This document shows positions 24,244 to 32,829 of a stretch of DNA of 64,000 nt, piece by piece (position 1 is the stretch's first letter; every line of letters begins with the position of its first letter). Source of the DNA: Oxytricha trifallax (lineage: Eukaryota; Ciliophora; Spirotrichea; Sporadotrichida; Oxytrichidae). Location: contig ARYC01001310.1 in assembly GCA_000711775.1 (NCBI GenBank), forward strand, positions 16,111 to 80,110, written 5' to 3'. The translations under genes were made by a program, and so were the position numbers. Below the pieces are notes generated by a model, which searched no databases, was not told the origin of the DNA, and saw only the letters and a program-made list of their open reading frames with translations.

Positions 24244-24495
24244 TCAAACTCCTTCAATTATAATTGAGTGTATCATATCTCGTACAATGTTTCCATTAAA
24301 GTTGTGAACATGTCTTTCTTTATTCATGTCTAATTCTTCCCAATTTATCCCAACATACGATAGCAAATCGTTAGTATCCTTTCCTGTTTTATGCTATATC
24401 TTAAATATCTAGTTTTTCTAGAGTTATCTTGTTCTGATTTCTACTGTAAAACCTTCCATCTTTATGTCAATTATTATATTAACCTTACCACCCAT
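24244..24495 (-). CDS. Small ORF (83 codons) in the core of the foldback element
   Basis: Starts MGGKVNIIIDIKMEGFTVEI and includes KTGKDTNDLLSYVGINWEEL and NIVRDMIHSIIIEG, ending at TGA 24244-24246. The frame needs TAA/TAG as Gln. Its composition (balanced acidic and basic residues, alternating hydrophobics) looks like a folded protein rather than a chance frame. The first strand pair (VNIIIDI, FTVEIRT) resembles a short beta hairpin. No relative is recognised, and no DDE or zinc-binding motif is visible, so it is not by itself a transposase. It could be part of a spliced or rearranged gene with the ORF just downstream at 23918-24229. Confidence 0.45.
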
Positions 24496-24806
24496 AATTA
24501 TCTATCAAACTTTTTTCAGGATGGGTAAGAAAAATTCGAAGAAGAGTGGGTCCACTAGGTTTCATCAATCAAATAAAAAAAATTAATTATCATAAATCTT
24601 TTTTAGAAACATTGCCTCCGAATCTCTAGAGGTGCTACTGATCCCTATTTTTATTTTTTGTTTATTTTTTGCGAATAAGGGGTTTTACTCCTTGTGACCC
24701 CGGATAATCAGGAGTGGACCCCTAGGACCCTAATGGAAAAGTACCAACGGAATCTTTTATAGTGCTTTGCACATCTATTACATATAAATTTCCATATTTA
24801 TCATAA

Positions 24807-24985
24807 TGTGACCTCCTGACGTCATCTGTGAACTCCTGACGACACCTGTGACTGGAGGACGTCACCTGTGACTTCCTGACGACACCTGTGACTGGAGGAC
24901 GTCACCCTGTGACCTCTGGACGTCATCTGTGACTTCCTGACGTCACGTGTGACCTTTGGACGTCATCTGTGACCTCCTGACGTCA
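24807..24985 (-). repeat. Minisatellite, right arm of the foldback element
   Basis: About nine copies of the same ~20-bp unit in inverted orientation (CCTCCTGACGTCATCTGTGA and variants). Copies differ in a CTGG/CTCC alternation, so the two arms have diverged or were amplified independently. Confidence 0.85.
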
Positions 24986-25961
24986 ATACCCCAAACCTTT
25001 ACTGAACTATAAATCTATTGCAATTCTCTTAAAGCGTAGTCCATCAACTGTTCGCTCTCACTGCTTGAAAGCTGTGTAATTAAAGCAATAATAGCTGAAT
25101 TCTTAGCCTAAGAGGAAGTCAAAGTTTCTATAGAAGCATATTGACTATCTTATTAATGAAAAAACTTTGAAGTATTGGGCTCACTTCTCTCTCGACTAAC
25201 GAGCTATTATGTTTCACCGCCAGTTCCCTGAGTTGAAGATCTCTGCATAATCTGTTGCAAACATTTATAAACGAAACGGTATCTCTTACAAAGGTGTAAA
25301 TCGTATCAAGAGAGTAATAGATTTCACTCTGCCATTTTACAACAACAACTTAAATTATATTTATAATTAAATGCAGAGAGCCTAATAGAATAATATTAAG
25401 TTTATTCATGCTGACGAGGCTGTGTTTACCTTCAACACTTTCATCTAGAAGTCTTGGTATAAGAGGCATAGTAATATAGAAGTATATGACTAGAAAGTCA
25501 AGGTATAAACAATGGCAATTCTTGGAGGTATTAGCGAGGATGCTGGTTTAGAAACTTATGTTATACATCCTCGCTCTATTAAGACAGAGCAATATATTAA
25601 GTTCTTAGAGCAGCTGAGAGAGAAGTACCCTGAATAAGAGATTATACTATTCGTTGATAATCTTTCTGTACACAAGACAAAAGAGACTAAGAAAAGTTAT
25701 GAAGGACTTCGAATAACACCATTGTTCAACGTACCTTACAGTCCGCAGTTTAATGGAATTGAATTCTACTAGGGTATATTAAAAGATCATTACAAGAAAC
25801 TCCTGTTATACCACTTGATGCATGACCTACCAATTGATACAGTCGACTTCATTAAAAGTTCAGCGAAGAGAGTAGACAATTAGTTGGCTTAAAAGTGTGC
25901 TAAAGAAGGGAGAGTGAATGTATATAAATAAGTTTTGTAGTTAAGTTAATGAATATATAAG

Positions 25962-26748
25962 TCACATTTAAAATTCTTTAGTTGGAGCTGGCTTCTCTTT
26001 CTTTTCTTCCTCTTGTTGCTTGCCTCCTCCTAAGTTTCTTCTCTTGCTGCCAGCTCCAGCATCTATGTTAATTTTAGTCTGGCAACTGAATATTTGAAGA
26101 AAGTCTCTTGCTGACTTCATACTTTGTCTGCGACTTTCGCTCTGTGAAGCTTGCTTTATTCTTTCATCAAGAATATACCAGTTCCAGATTTTTCTAAAGA
26201 GTTAAGCTTCAAATCTTACTTGATATATAAGGATGCTTCTGTAGCTCTGACAACCAGCTTTCACTTATCTTGATGCCTTGCTTGTTCTTTTCTTCAGATG
26301 AGATGCTGTACCTCTTTTTATGAGATTCTTGAATTATCTCTTTCAAGTATTCTCCTTTTATAGATTCAAGAATGCCAAAGAAATAGTTTCTTTCAGGTAG
26401 TTTGTTTGACAACTGTTTTTTAGTTGGTAGGTACTGCGAAACCTCTGGGTCATTCATAACATCATTATATAAGTTAGTCACTGAAATTTCTGGATAGTTT
26501 GGAATCTCTGCAAGCTTTACTTCTTAAGTTTTCAATGCTTTCTTTTCTTCACAGAGAATAGCACTTAGAAATGAAATTTTAGTGCCTTCCATCGTTGGTA
26601 GGAACAAGCCAACTACATAATCAAGATTAGTTACTATAATTTCCTTACCTTGCTGCACAAGGTAGCGGTGCAAATCCTCCTTGCTTCTAAATCTTTGAAT
26701 CAATTCTTGTGCTTGCACTCTTTTCATTGCATCATTCATTGACTCCAT
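25962..26748 (-). CDS. TBE 22 kDa protein, with a conserved +1-frame extension
   Basis: The standard TBE 22 kDa frame starts at 26748 (MESMNDAMKRVQAQELIQRF), contains LHRYLVQQGKEIIVTNLDY and RNYFFGILESIKGEYLKEI, and stops at TGA 26209-26211: 179 codons, the expected size. Function in the element is unknown. Shifting +1 at AGT AAG A|TTT GA reads on for another 83 codons (FEAQLFRKIWNWYILDE, KINIDAGAGSKRRNLGGG, QQEEEKKEKPAPTKEF) to TGA 25962-25964, nine bases from the transposase stop. The copies at 54.4-55.6 kb and 42.3-43.1 kb show the same TGA and a matching extension, so the tail is conserved coding sequence. The gene is convergent with the transposase. Confidence 0.85.
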
Positions 26749-26934
26749 CTTGTTTACAGATCTTAGAAATGATATTCAAATTTAAGTTTATTGATTTCAA
26801 TTATATACCTCTGTAAAACTTACTATTAAATATTGGCCTCCTTTAGGAGGTTAACCTCTAAGAAGGATATGGAGAAGGTTTAGAGAACCGGTTTCAAACT
26901 TGAGAGACTGATATCAATTTCTACTGTTATAGTT

Positions 26935-27140
26935 CCATATTTTTAAATTTAAATTGGTACGAACTTAATTAGGAGCAGCTCCTAAAATGCTAGTACTTAA
27001 TTAGGAGCTTTAATTAAAGGTAGTACTTAATTAGGAACACCCAAATTTAATCACAAAATCACAAAATACCTCCTAAATCAGTACGTATTTAATTAGGTGC
27101 ACCTCCTAATGCAGTACGTGCTATAATCTACATATTATTT
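26935..27140. promoter_or_regulatory. Divergent control region with repeated TTAATTAGGAG motif
   Basis: Between the 22 kDa start (26748, -) and the 57 kDa start (27313, +). The word GTACTTAATTAGGAGC and close variants occur about five times in both orientations (for example near 26957, 26992, 27025, 27087). The equivalent regions of the TBE at 55.8 kb and the deleted TBE at 38.2 kb have related repeats (TTAATTGGTACC, TTAATTAGTACC). Position and recurrence suggest a bidirectional promoter or the binding site of an element-encoded protein; binding is inference. Confidence 0.5.
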
Positions 27141-27312
27141 ATACTAAAAATGGTTACATGCTCATCTATATTTAGAGTTTGATCGTCTCTTAGCACCTAT
27201 TTTTCTTGGCATTTACTCTAAAATTTTCCCTTGACTCTCTTCAGTCTACCAAGCTATCATATAAGCTAGGAGTTTTAGAGGCATTTTTATAATTTTAAAT
27301 TCAAATTTAAAT

Positions 27313-28761
27313 ATGAGCGCTAACATAATGAGAAAGACAACAGCACTTCCATCAAACTATATGAGACTTACCTTTGGCAGCAATAAAAAGTGTGATAGTT
27401 TTGAGTTGAACTCTCATAAAGAACTACCAGAGCTATCTCTTGAGGTCTCTATTTTTAATTTAGAAATTAAGAATATCAAGTATATGACCGACAAGTGTGT
27501 TGGAGACAGAGAAGAGGAGAAAGTAGTAAATGAAATTTCCATTTAAGCTGAAGAAGTAGAAGTGCATTATTGTGAAAAGTGTGAGAGAGATTTTGCTCAT
27601 AAGTCTAGCTGGTACAGACATATAAAGGATCATAAAGAAGCCAAGCCAACTGTCTATTTCAAGCACTATAAAATTGATGGAAAGTACGATTGCTCTGAGT
27701 GCCATAAACAATACACTCATACTAGAGATTTAAAGAAGCATCTTTTAAAAGCTCACAAGAAAGAAATAGAAGTTGAAGATTAAGAGAATGAAATGAAATT
27801 ACTATCCAAAATTAAAAGAAGAGAATCACTTCGACCTGTGGTACTCGAACAGGCTAATGAAGCAGAATGCATTATAAAGGCACGCAACCTCTTAGCATCT
27901 GAACTTACAAAAATTATGATCAAAATTTAATACAAAAAAATTCCTGTACTCGCTTAAATTGATTTAGACACTTCCCTTTAGAGCAACCTAATTCTAGAGG
28001 ACTCCTTTGATAAGAAAGTTATAAATGATCATCGATATGCTTACAAGATTTATCCTTTCAAGTATCTCTTGAGTGACGAGAAATTCTAGATGGAATTTAC
28101 TAATGAGTATCAAGTACTCACTCAAGCAAAATTTAAAGAGTGTAGATATTTAATAGAGTTAGATGCTGTTCTCCTTGGCCAAGATCATGTTGCTTTCGGG
28201 CTTCCTCTCTTTGAAATGACACTCAGAGATTTTTACAGCTGATCAAAGGAATCATAAGTAGCTTGCATTAATAACAACGCAAACAATTCAGGGTGTGAAA
28301 GAGCTTCACAAATTAGGTTTTGTACACAGAGATTTGAAGCCTGAAAATATAATGATAAAATTTTCACCTGTAAGAGTGACAATAATTGATTTCAACAGAG
28401 CTCTAAGAGTTGAGGTATCAAGGCTAGGCAGCGTTATGGGAACTCCTGGTTATTATCCAGAAAGAGAAGACTGGAGAGATGGAGATTTTCAATGGGACGT
28501 GTGGGCTCTCGCAGCAATAATAATAGAGTGCGATATGCCTCGTCATGATTACTACTTACAAGGTGTGAAAAAGATGCAAAGCAAAGAATCAAACAATTTA
28601 TAGACAAGAAAAGAGTATTAAAATCAATGAAATAAATGGCAGAGCAGATAATAATCAAACTAAACACAAGATCAGAGAAAACTATTGAATAGGTAGAGTA
28701 GTGGATGACCAAAATTAACTTCAGACCCCTATAACACGATCCAAAAGTGCATTTTGAGTGA
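27313..28761 (+). pseudogene. TBE 57 kDa zinc-finger/kinase protein, two frame breaks
   Basis: ATG at 27313 (MSANIMRKTTALPSNYMRLT). Two C2H2 fingers follow (CEKCERDFAHKSSWYRHIKDH and CSECHKQYTHTRDLKKHLLK...H), then a protein-kinase-like domain with HRDLKPENIM (catalytic loop), IIDFNRA in place of DFG, GTPGYYPE (activation-segment end) and WDVWALAAIII. The frame breaks at about 28232 (TTTTT run; TGA 28240-28242 otherwise) and again at about 28572 (AAAAA run); allowing one-base changes there gives a single product ending at TGA 28759-28761. Aligning by length with the copy at 63.3 kb supports both shifts. DFN rather than DFG raises doubt about catalytic activity. It is adjacent to the right inverted repeat, the normal TBE position. 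Confidence 0.85.
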
Positions 28762-28884
28762 TTAAATTAAATACATTTACTATATATTTCACATTAAAAA
28801 CTATTAATATCCCCAACCCCTAAAAAATTCCCTACAAATCAAAGCACTTATAAACATCACTCAGGGGTTTTGGGGTTTTGACTC

Positions 28885-29690
28885 TAACCACTATTAAACC
28901 TATTTCCCATAGTAAATTTGAAAAATTCTTATATGGACATAAATTTGAAAACATGGTAAGAAAAGTGTTAATCTCATGAAGAGTATCTCTTGAAACCAAC
29001 ATACCCTTTATACAGTACAATTAAAGAAATAAAAATAGATAATTGCTTATTTCTTGATTCTAAGATGCTTAATAGTATGGATAATCATTAAATTATTACA
29101 ATTAAAGATACTCTATTAAGCCAGCCAAGTCAAATAATTTTGAGTTCTGATGAATTCTAAGAACATCTCAAGCAATTTTATTATCTCAATAACAAAGGTT
29201 TGTCAAGTTAATAAGAGGAATTTATCATTGAATAAAATGAAGAATGTTCATTTCTCTTTGATTTTTCAAGAAAATGCTTGAGAAAGATAAAGAGAATCAA
29301 GCTTAACATTGACAATTATGAACTTCAGGAAATACTATCAGATGTAAATTTTAATTCTACGATATTGACATTATTTTAAGAGTTGATAATGATTTAGATC
29401 TTTATGACATAATAACCAACCTTTTCTTAATTAATTGCAAATCCATTACTTTTCAGACATTAATAGTGAACTACTTCGATAAAGAATGCCAGAAATATTT
29501 ATAGTAATATGGATAATTAATGTCAATTAATTTAATCGAATAGCTAAAAAGTTATTACAAAGAGGAAAATATTTCAGTAAAAATACTGATGAATTAGACT
29601 TATAAGAATGATAGAGTTCATTTAGAATTTATAAAAGTAATGGGACCATTTATGAAAAAGATAAATATTTAGATTAAAAATCATGAATGA
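28885..29690 (+). pseudogene. F-box/LRR-like family, copy 3 (3' half only)
   Basis: Begins directly after the TBE right end. It contains KFEKFLYGHKFENM (the YIGHQFKEL region), then IKEIKIDNCLFLDSKML, CSFLFDFSRKCLRKIKRI, DLDLYDIITNLFLINCKSI and ISVKILMN, and ends at TGA 29688-29690. The 5' half is not found to the left of the TBE (23.1-23.43 kb is unrelated AT-rich DNA), so the copy is truncated or rearranged at the insertion. Frames change once or twice; it is probably a pseudogene. Confidence 0.5.
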
Positions 29691-29699
29691 AATTTTCAA

Positions 29700-30540
29700 T
29701 ATTCAACTATGTGAATGATTTATATTTTTTGGTTTAAGACTTAATTTTATTAAAGTAATCTTTATCGCATTTCATTTTTATATTAGCAAACAAAGAAATT
29801 GTATTATTTATATATATTTAAGCACAAAAATATTTTAGTAAATAAATCAATTTTGTTTCCAATAAAATAGTATAAGGATTAGAAAAAAATCAAATACCAG
29901 AATAAAAAATAAGTTTAAATAATTATATGAATTAAAAATAATAGGTTATTGCCTAAAACTTATATTTATAGGTAATTCATTAAATTATGTGTAAAGGCTT
30001 ATCCGAAATTTTATTAAAATTTTTGCCAAATCTTTATTAAAATATTATAATATTTTGAAGTTATTAGAAAATTATTAGTTTAGTAAATATTGATAGAATA
30101 TTTTTGAGATCTTAATTTTAAGCTTTAAAGGAAATAAAAACACTAAATTCCGAGTTTTACAGTAATTCAAAAATTAGGAAAAATTTCTAAATATCTTTTT
30201 TCAGTTAAATTTTAGAACTATTAAATTACTTTTAGAATTTGCTATCATATTATGATTTCTTTTAAAATCTAATTTACTGTTTTTCTTACAAGTAACTATA
30301 CCAATTAATAAAAAGTAACGAGGAGAGAATTAATATCATATATTTTAAATAAAACAGAGAGAATTTACTTAATTTTTAAATAATTTAGAATAAAATATGG
30401 GAAGAATTAAATTTATTAAACTAAAATTTTATTTTTATATTAAGTCTTTATCTTTTGACTCTTCCAATATCAAGCTTTCGGTTTCTTTCAATAATTTTCA
30501 TTTTCTCTATATATTCTTACTATTAAAGTAAAGCCTTATT
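29700..30540. other. AT-rich stretch without a gene
   Basis: No convincing open frame and no repeat recognised. Confidence 0.5.
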
Positions 30541-30541
30541 A

Positions 30542-30956
30542 TTGTAGGAATACATTCGAAATTGGGAAATTAATTTAAATTAAATTAATTATAAATCAAA
30601 ATCTTGGCAGTTAAAGTTGGCCAATTTAAATGATTTTGGGCTCATTCGATAGATAATTTAAAATTAGCTGGACTTTACTATTGACGATACTATTTTATCG
30701 CATCCTTGGAGCGAGATAACTCGACTTTAATGTGAGGGTGTAATTTAATGAATTAAGATGCGTTTAATTAAAGTCGAGTTATCTCGCTCCAGGGATGCGA
30801 TAAAATAGTACCGCCAATAATAATGTCCACCTAATTTTAAATTCTCTATCGAATGAGCCCAAAATCATTTAAATTGGCCAACTTTAACTGCCAAGATTTT
30901 GATTTATAATTAATTTAATTTAAATTAATTTCCCAATTTCGAATGTATTCCTACAA
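30542..30956. mobile_element. Palindromic element: family B ends with a family A body
   Basis: A 415-bp element bounded by TTGTAGGAATACATTCGAAA and its reverse complement, with TA on both sides. The outer 30 bp match family B ends, while the interior (GCTGGACTTTACTATTG, TTTTATCGCATCCTTGGAGC) is that of family A, in long near-perfect arms around about 30750. It links the two families. Confidence 0.85.
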
Positions 30957-30959
30957 TAA

Positions 30960-31915
30960 TAGTAAATGTAATACACTAATTTCTATTTCTATTTCCCTTT
31001 CTTTGAGAGAAATTTTATTTTGAAAAAGAAACCTTAATTTTCTTTTACTTTTAGTTTAATCCAATTTTACTAATGAATGTTTAAATTTTAAATATATAAA
31101 TAAATTGGTGTTAAAGCTCTAAATAATATTTACTTTTTTATTGGATTAAATTAAAGGTCTTTATTATCAATTGTAATAAACATCAAAGAGTAAATATTAA
31201 AATATTTAATAACTTTGGAAAATTTCAATATGTTATTTGAATTGAAATGGATTGGTTTATAATTTATAATAAATGTTTAATAAAATAAATTTTTAATATT
31301 TACTTGAGTGAAAATTATTATACTTCTACAAGGTGATAAAAATTACACTAAATATTGTTTTTACTTAATTTCAAATAAAGATTGTAACTGTAGCTTTATG
31401 AAAGAGCTAAATTAAACTTTATGTTAATGATTAGAATTTTAAAATTAAAAGCAAACGATGTAAATTTATAATGGATTTCCTTAATATTTGTTTTATATTT
31501 TACTTTGTACGAACAAACCTAAAATGAAGTAATTATATTTAATTAAATTGAGTATTTAAAGAAAGATTTTAATAAAAATTTTCAACAAACTTTTATTAAT
31601 TTCAATTAATAGAATCATATTTAGATAAGAAAAGAAATAGATTTCATTAAAAAAGATTATATAGCTTCCAAGGAAATAACCCAACACACTTTATTTGCAT
31701 TGCATCAAAAATAATATATCTTTTATCATTAATGGATTCAGAAAGCTTTCAATAGACTCGTAAAGTCCAGCTAAAATTTAATGCCACCTCTTTAGTGGAT
31801 TGAGGTTTTGGCAAAATTTTAAGGTTTATTTAAGATTTTTTTTTGAATTAAGTTGATGAAAACACAAAAACATCACAGTTATTCACAATATTAACAATTA
31901 TAATGAAAATTATAT
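30960..31915. other. AT-rich stretch, one element scrap
   Basis: No gene seen. Around 31757-31785 the words CGTAAAGTCCAGCTAAAATTT match the inner arm of family A/B elements and may be a decayed end. Confidence 0.4.
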
Positions 31916-31919
31916 CTGT

Positions 31920-32115
31920 AAAAAAGCGTTTTGTCTTATTCATATTCTTAATGGTTGTCATCTCCAATTAAATCTTTACCTCCCTATTCCTGTCTCTATG
32001 TGACTTGTGAAACACCTGTCCTATGAATCTCCTAAGTCTTTCCAGAGAGGACCATATAAATAAAAAATGTAAAGATATCTTTTTTGCAGCTTACATTTTA
32101 ATTGAGTGCACAGTC
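31920..32115 (-). repeat. Intron-bearing dispersed repeat, copy B
   Basis: Minus strand: CTGTGCACTCAATTAAAAT, then GTAAGCTGCAAAAAAGATATC with an AT-rich run, then GGTCCTCTCTGGAAAGAC, then an exon-like stretch ending in AAAACGCTTTTTTA. Copy A (661-860) has the same order and also ends in AAACGTTTTTT. The 3' splice AG is lost here (TATAT). Confidence 0.5.
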
Positions 32116-32182
32116 ATAAATTATCATTGTTAAATTTGCATTAAAAATTTCAATTTTACTCAAAAAAATTATTGTTTCTTCA

Positions 32183-32491
32183 ATGCCAAATTCTTACAAC
32201 TCTTTACTTATTCTTTCCTCAAATTTGAGGCCACAACTATCCACTGTTGCATACCATGACATCAAGATTTCAAAAAATAATAACTACTACTTTAGATAGT
32301 TTAAATCGAAGTTGTTTCAGGTGCCTATATTAATCATCAAGCACTCACTCCGTTGTTTGAACGAATTAGAGAGAAGAAGATCGTTGAAAAAGCTAGTTAA
32401 GATATAAATCTTCAAAGACTTAACTTCTATCCAAGAAACTTCTAGCTCATTTTTGAACAGTTTAAATCAATAGTATCCAAATTATTTATGA
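32183..32491 (+). CDS. Hypothetical 102-codon ORF
   Basis: ATG at 32183 (MPNSYNSLLILSSNLRPQ) to TGA at 32489-32491, open only in the reassigned code. Composition is protein-like: VAYHDIKISKNNNYYFRQF, IIKHSLRCLNELERRRSLKK, then FKDLTSIQETSSSFLNSL. It is GC-richer than its flanks. A basic helix (ELERRRSLKKLVK) is the only visible feature. It lies between repeat copy B and the glycoside hydrolase gene, same strand as the latter. It may be a whole small gene or one MDS of a larger one. Confidence 0.45.
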
Positions 32492-32829
32492 GGACATTCA
32501 GTTCCTACTGATTCATTTTTACTAATAATTTTATTAGAAATTGTTATTTGATTATTATGGTATTTCAATGCAGATGCTACTATAAATTTAAGGGTATCTT
32601 ATAATCACTAAAAATACCAATATATATATATATTACATTAAACCATAAATAATTTTAAGCAGGCTCTTAAGTCTTGTAAATAATACCTTTGGGGTTTATA
32701 ATTAAATCAAAAATTAGGATATTTAGAATAGAAGTAAATATATTGTTACAAAGGAAGATTTTAGGATATTTATTCTTTAAATTCTTTAATTATAATAATA
32801 AATTAGATTTTTTCTTTAGCTTTACAAAA

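Larger units (their letters stand above)
23624..24991. mobile_element. Foldback-like element with minisatellite arms, nested in the TBE transposase
   Basis: Begins GGGTATTGACGT and ends with the reverse complement ACGTCAATACCC. It is flanked by CAAACCT on both sides (23616-23622 and 24992-24998; CAAACCTA against CAAACCTT if eight bases), a 7-8 bp target duplication. Each arm is a tandem array of a ~20-bp unit followed by about 200 bp of more diverged inverted repeat (left 23800-23995, right 24600-24790, sharing GTCA-AAGG, ACCCCTTATTC and CCTCTAGAGATTCGG-type words). The centre, about 24000-24590, holds one or two short minus-strand ORFs. The homologous transposase gene in the TBE at 52.9 kb lacks this insert, giving an empty site for comparison. 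Long arms with internal tandem repeats recall foldback elements; the superfamily is not identified. Confidence 0.8.
23512..25952 (+). pseudogene. TBE 42 kDa transposase, split by a nested element
   Basis: DDE transposase of the TBE family, which in Oxytricha is known to act in somatic genome rearrangement as well as transposition. ATG at 23512 (MRDKNHKLLGSFYDEEYIDL); the frame runs to the CAAACCT at 23616-23622, is interrupted by the foldback element, and resumes exactly at the second CAAACCT (24992-24998). A helix-turn-helix follows (SIAILLKRSPSTVRSHCLKA). The catalytic acidic residues are in FIHADEAVF, LFVDNLSVHK and NGIEFYQG; the usual aromatic after FY is Gln (TAG) here, while the copy at 54.2 kb has Trp. 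TGA at 25950-25952. Without the insert the frame has no other break, about 354 codons, the family length. The lesion is recent, since the target duplication is still clear. Confidence 0.9.
23431..28880 (+). mobile_element. TBE (telomere-bearing) transposon, full length with a nested insertion
   Basis: Terminal inverted repeats of about 78 bp start with CAAAACCCCAAAACCCC (23431) and end with its complement (28880); each continues with the shared words TTTATAAGTGCTTTGATTTG and TAGGG. Flanks are AAT on the left and ACT on the right, fitting the ANT target of TBE elements although not identical. Inside, in order: transposase (+), 22 kDa gene (-), a divergent intergenic region, and the 57 kDa zinc-finger/kinase gene (+). 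Without the 1.37-kb nested element the length is about 4.1 kb, the usual TBE1 size. The sequence to the right (28885 on) is the 3' half of an F-box/LRR-like family copy, so the element sits in or beside that copy. Confidence 0.95.

Noticed and set aside
26186-26211. A 26-base intron (GTAAG...TTTAG) explaining the 22 kDa tail
   Set aside because: Its removal gives the wrong reading phase and quickly meets a TGA. Only a +1 shift links the two conserved parts.
28434-28712. Minus-strand 92-codon frame
   Set aside because: Antisense to the kinase domain of the 57 kDa gene; no independent support.
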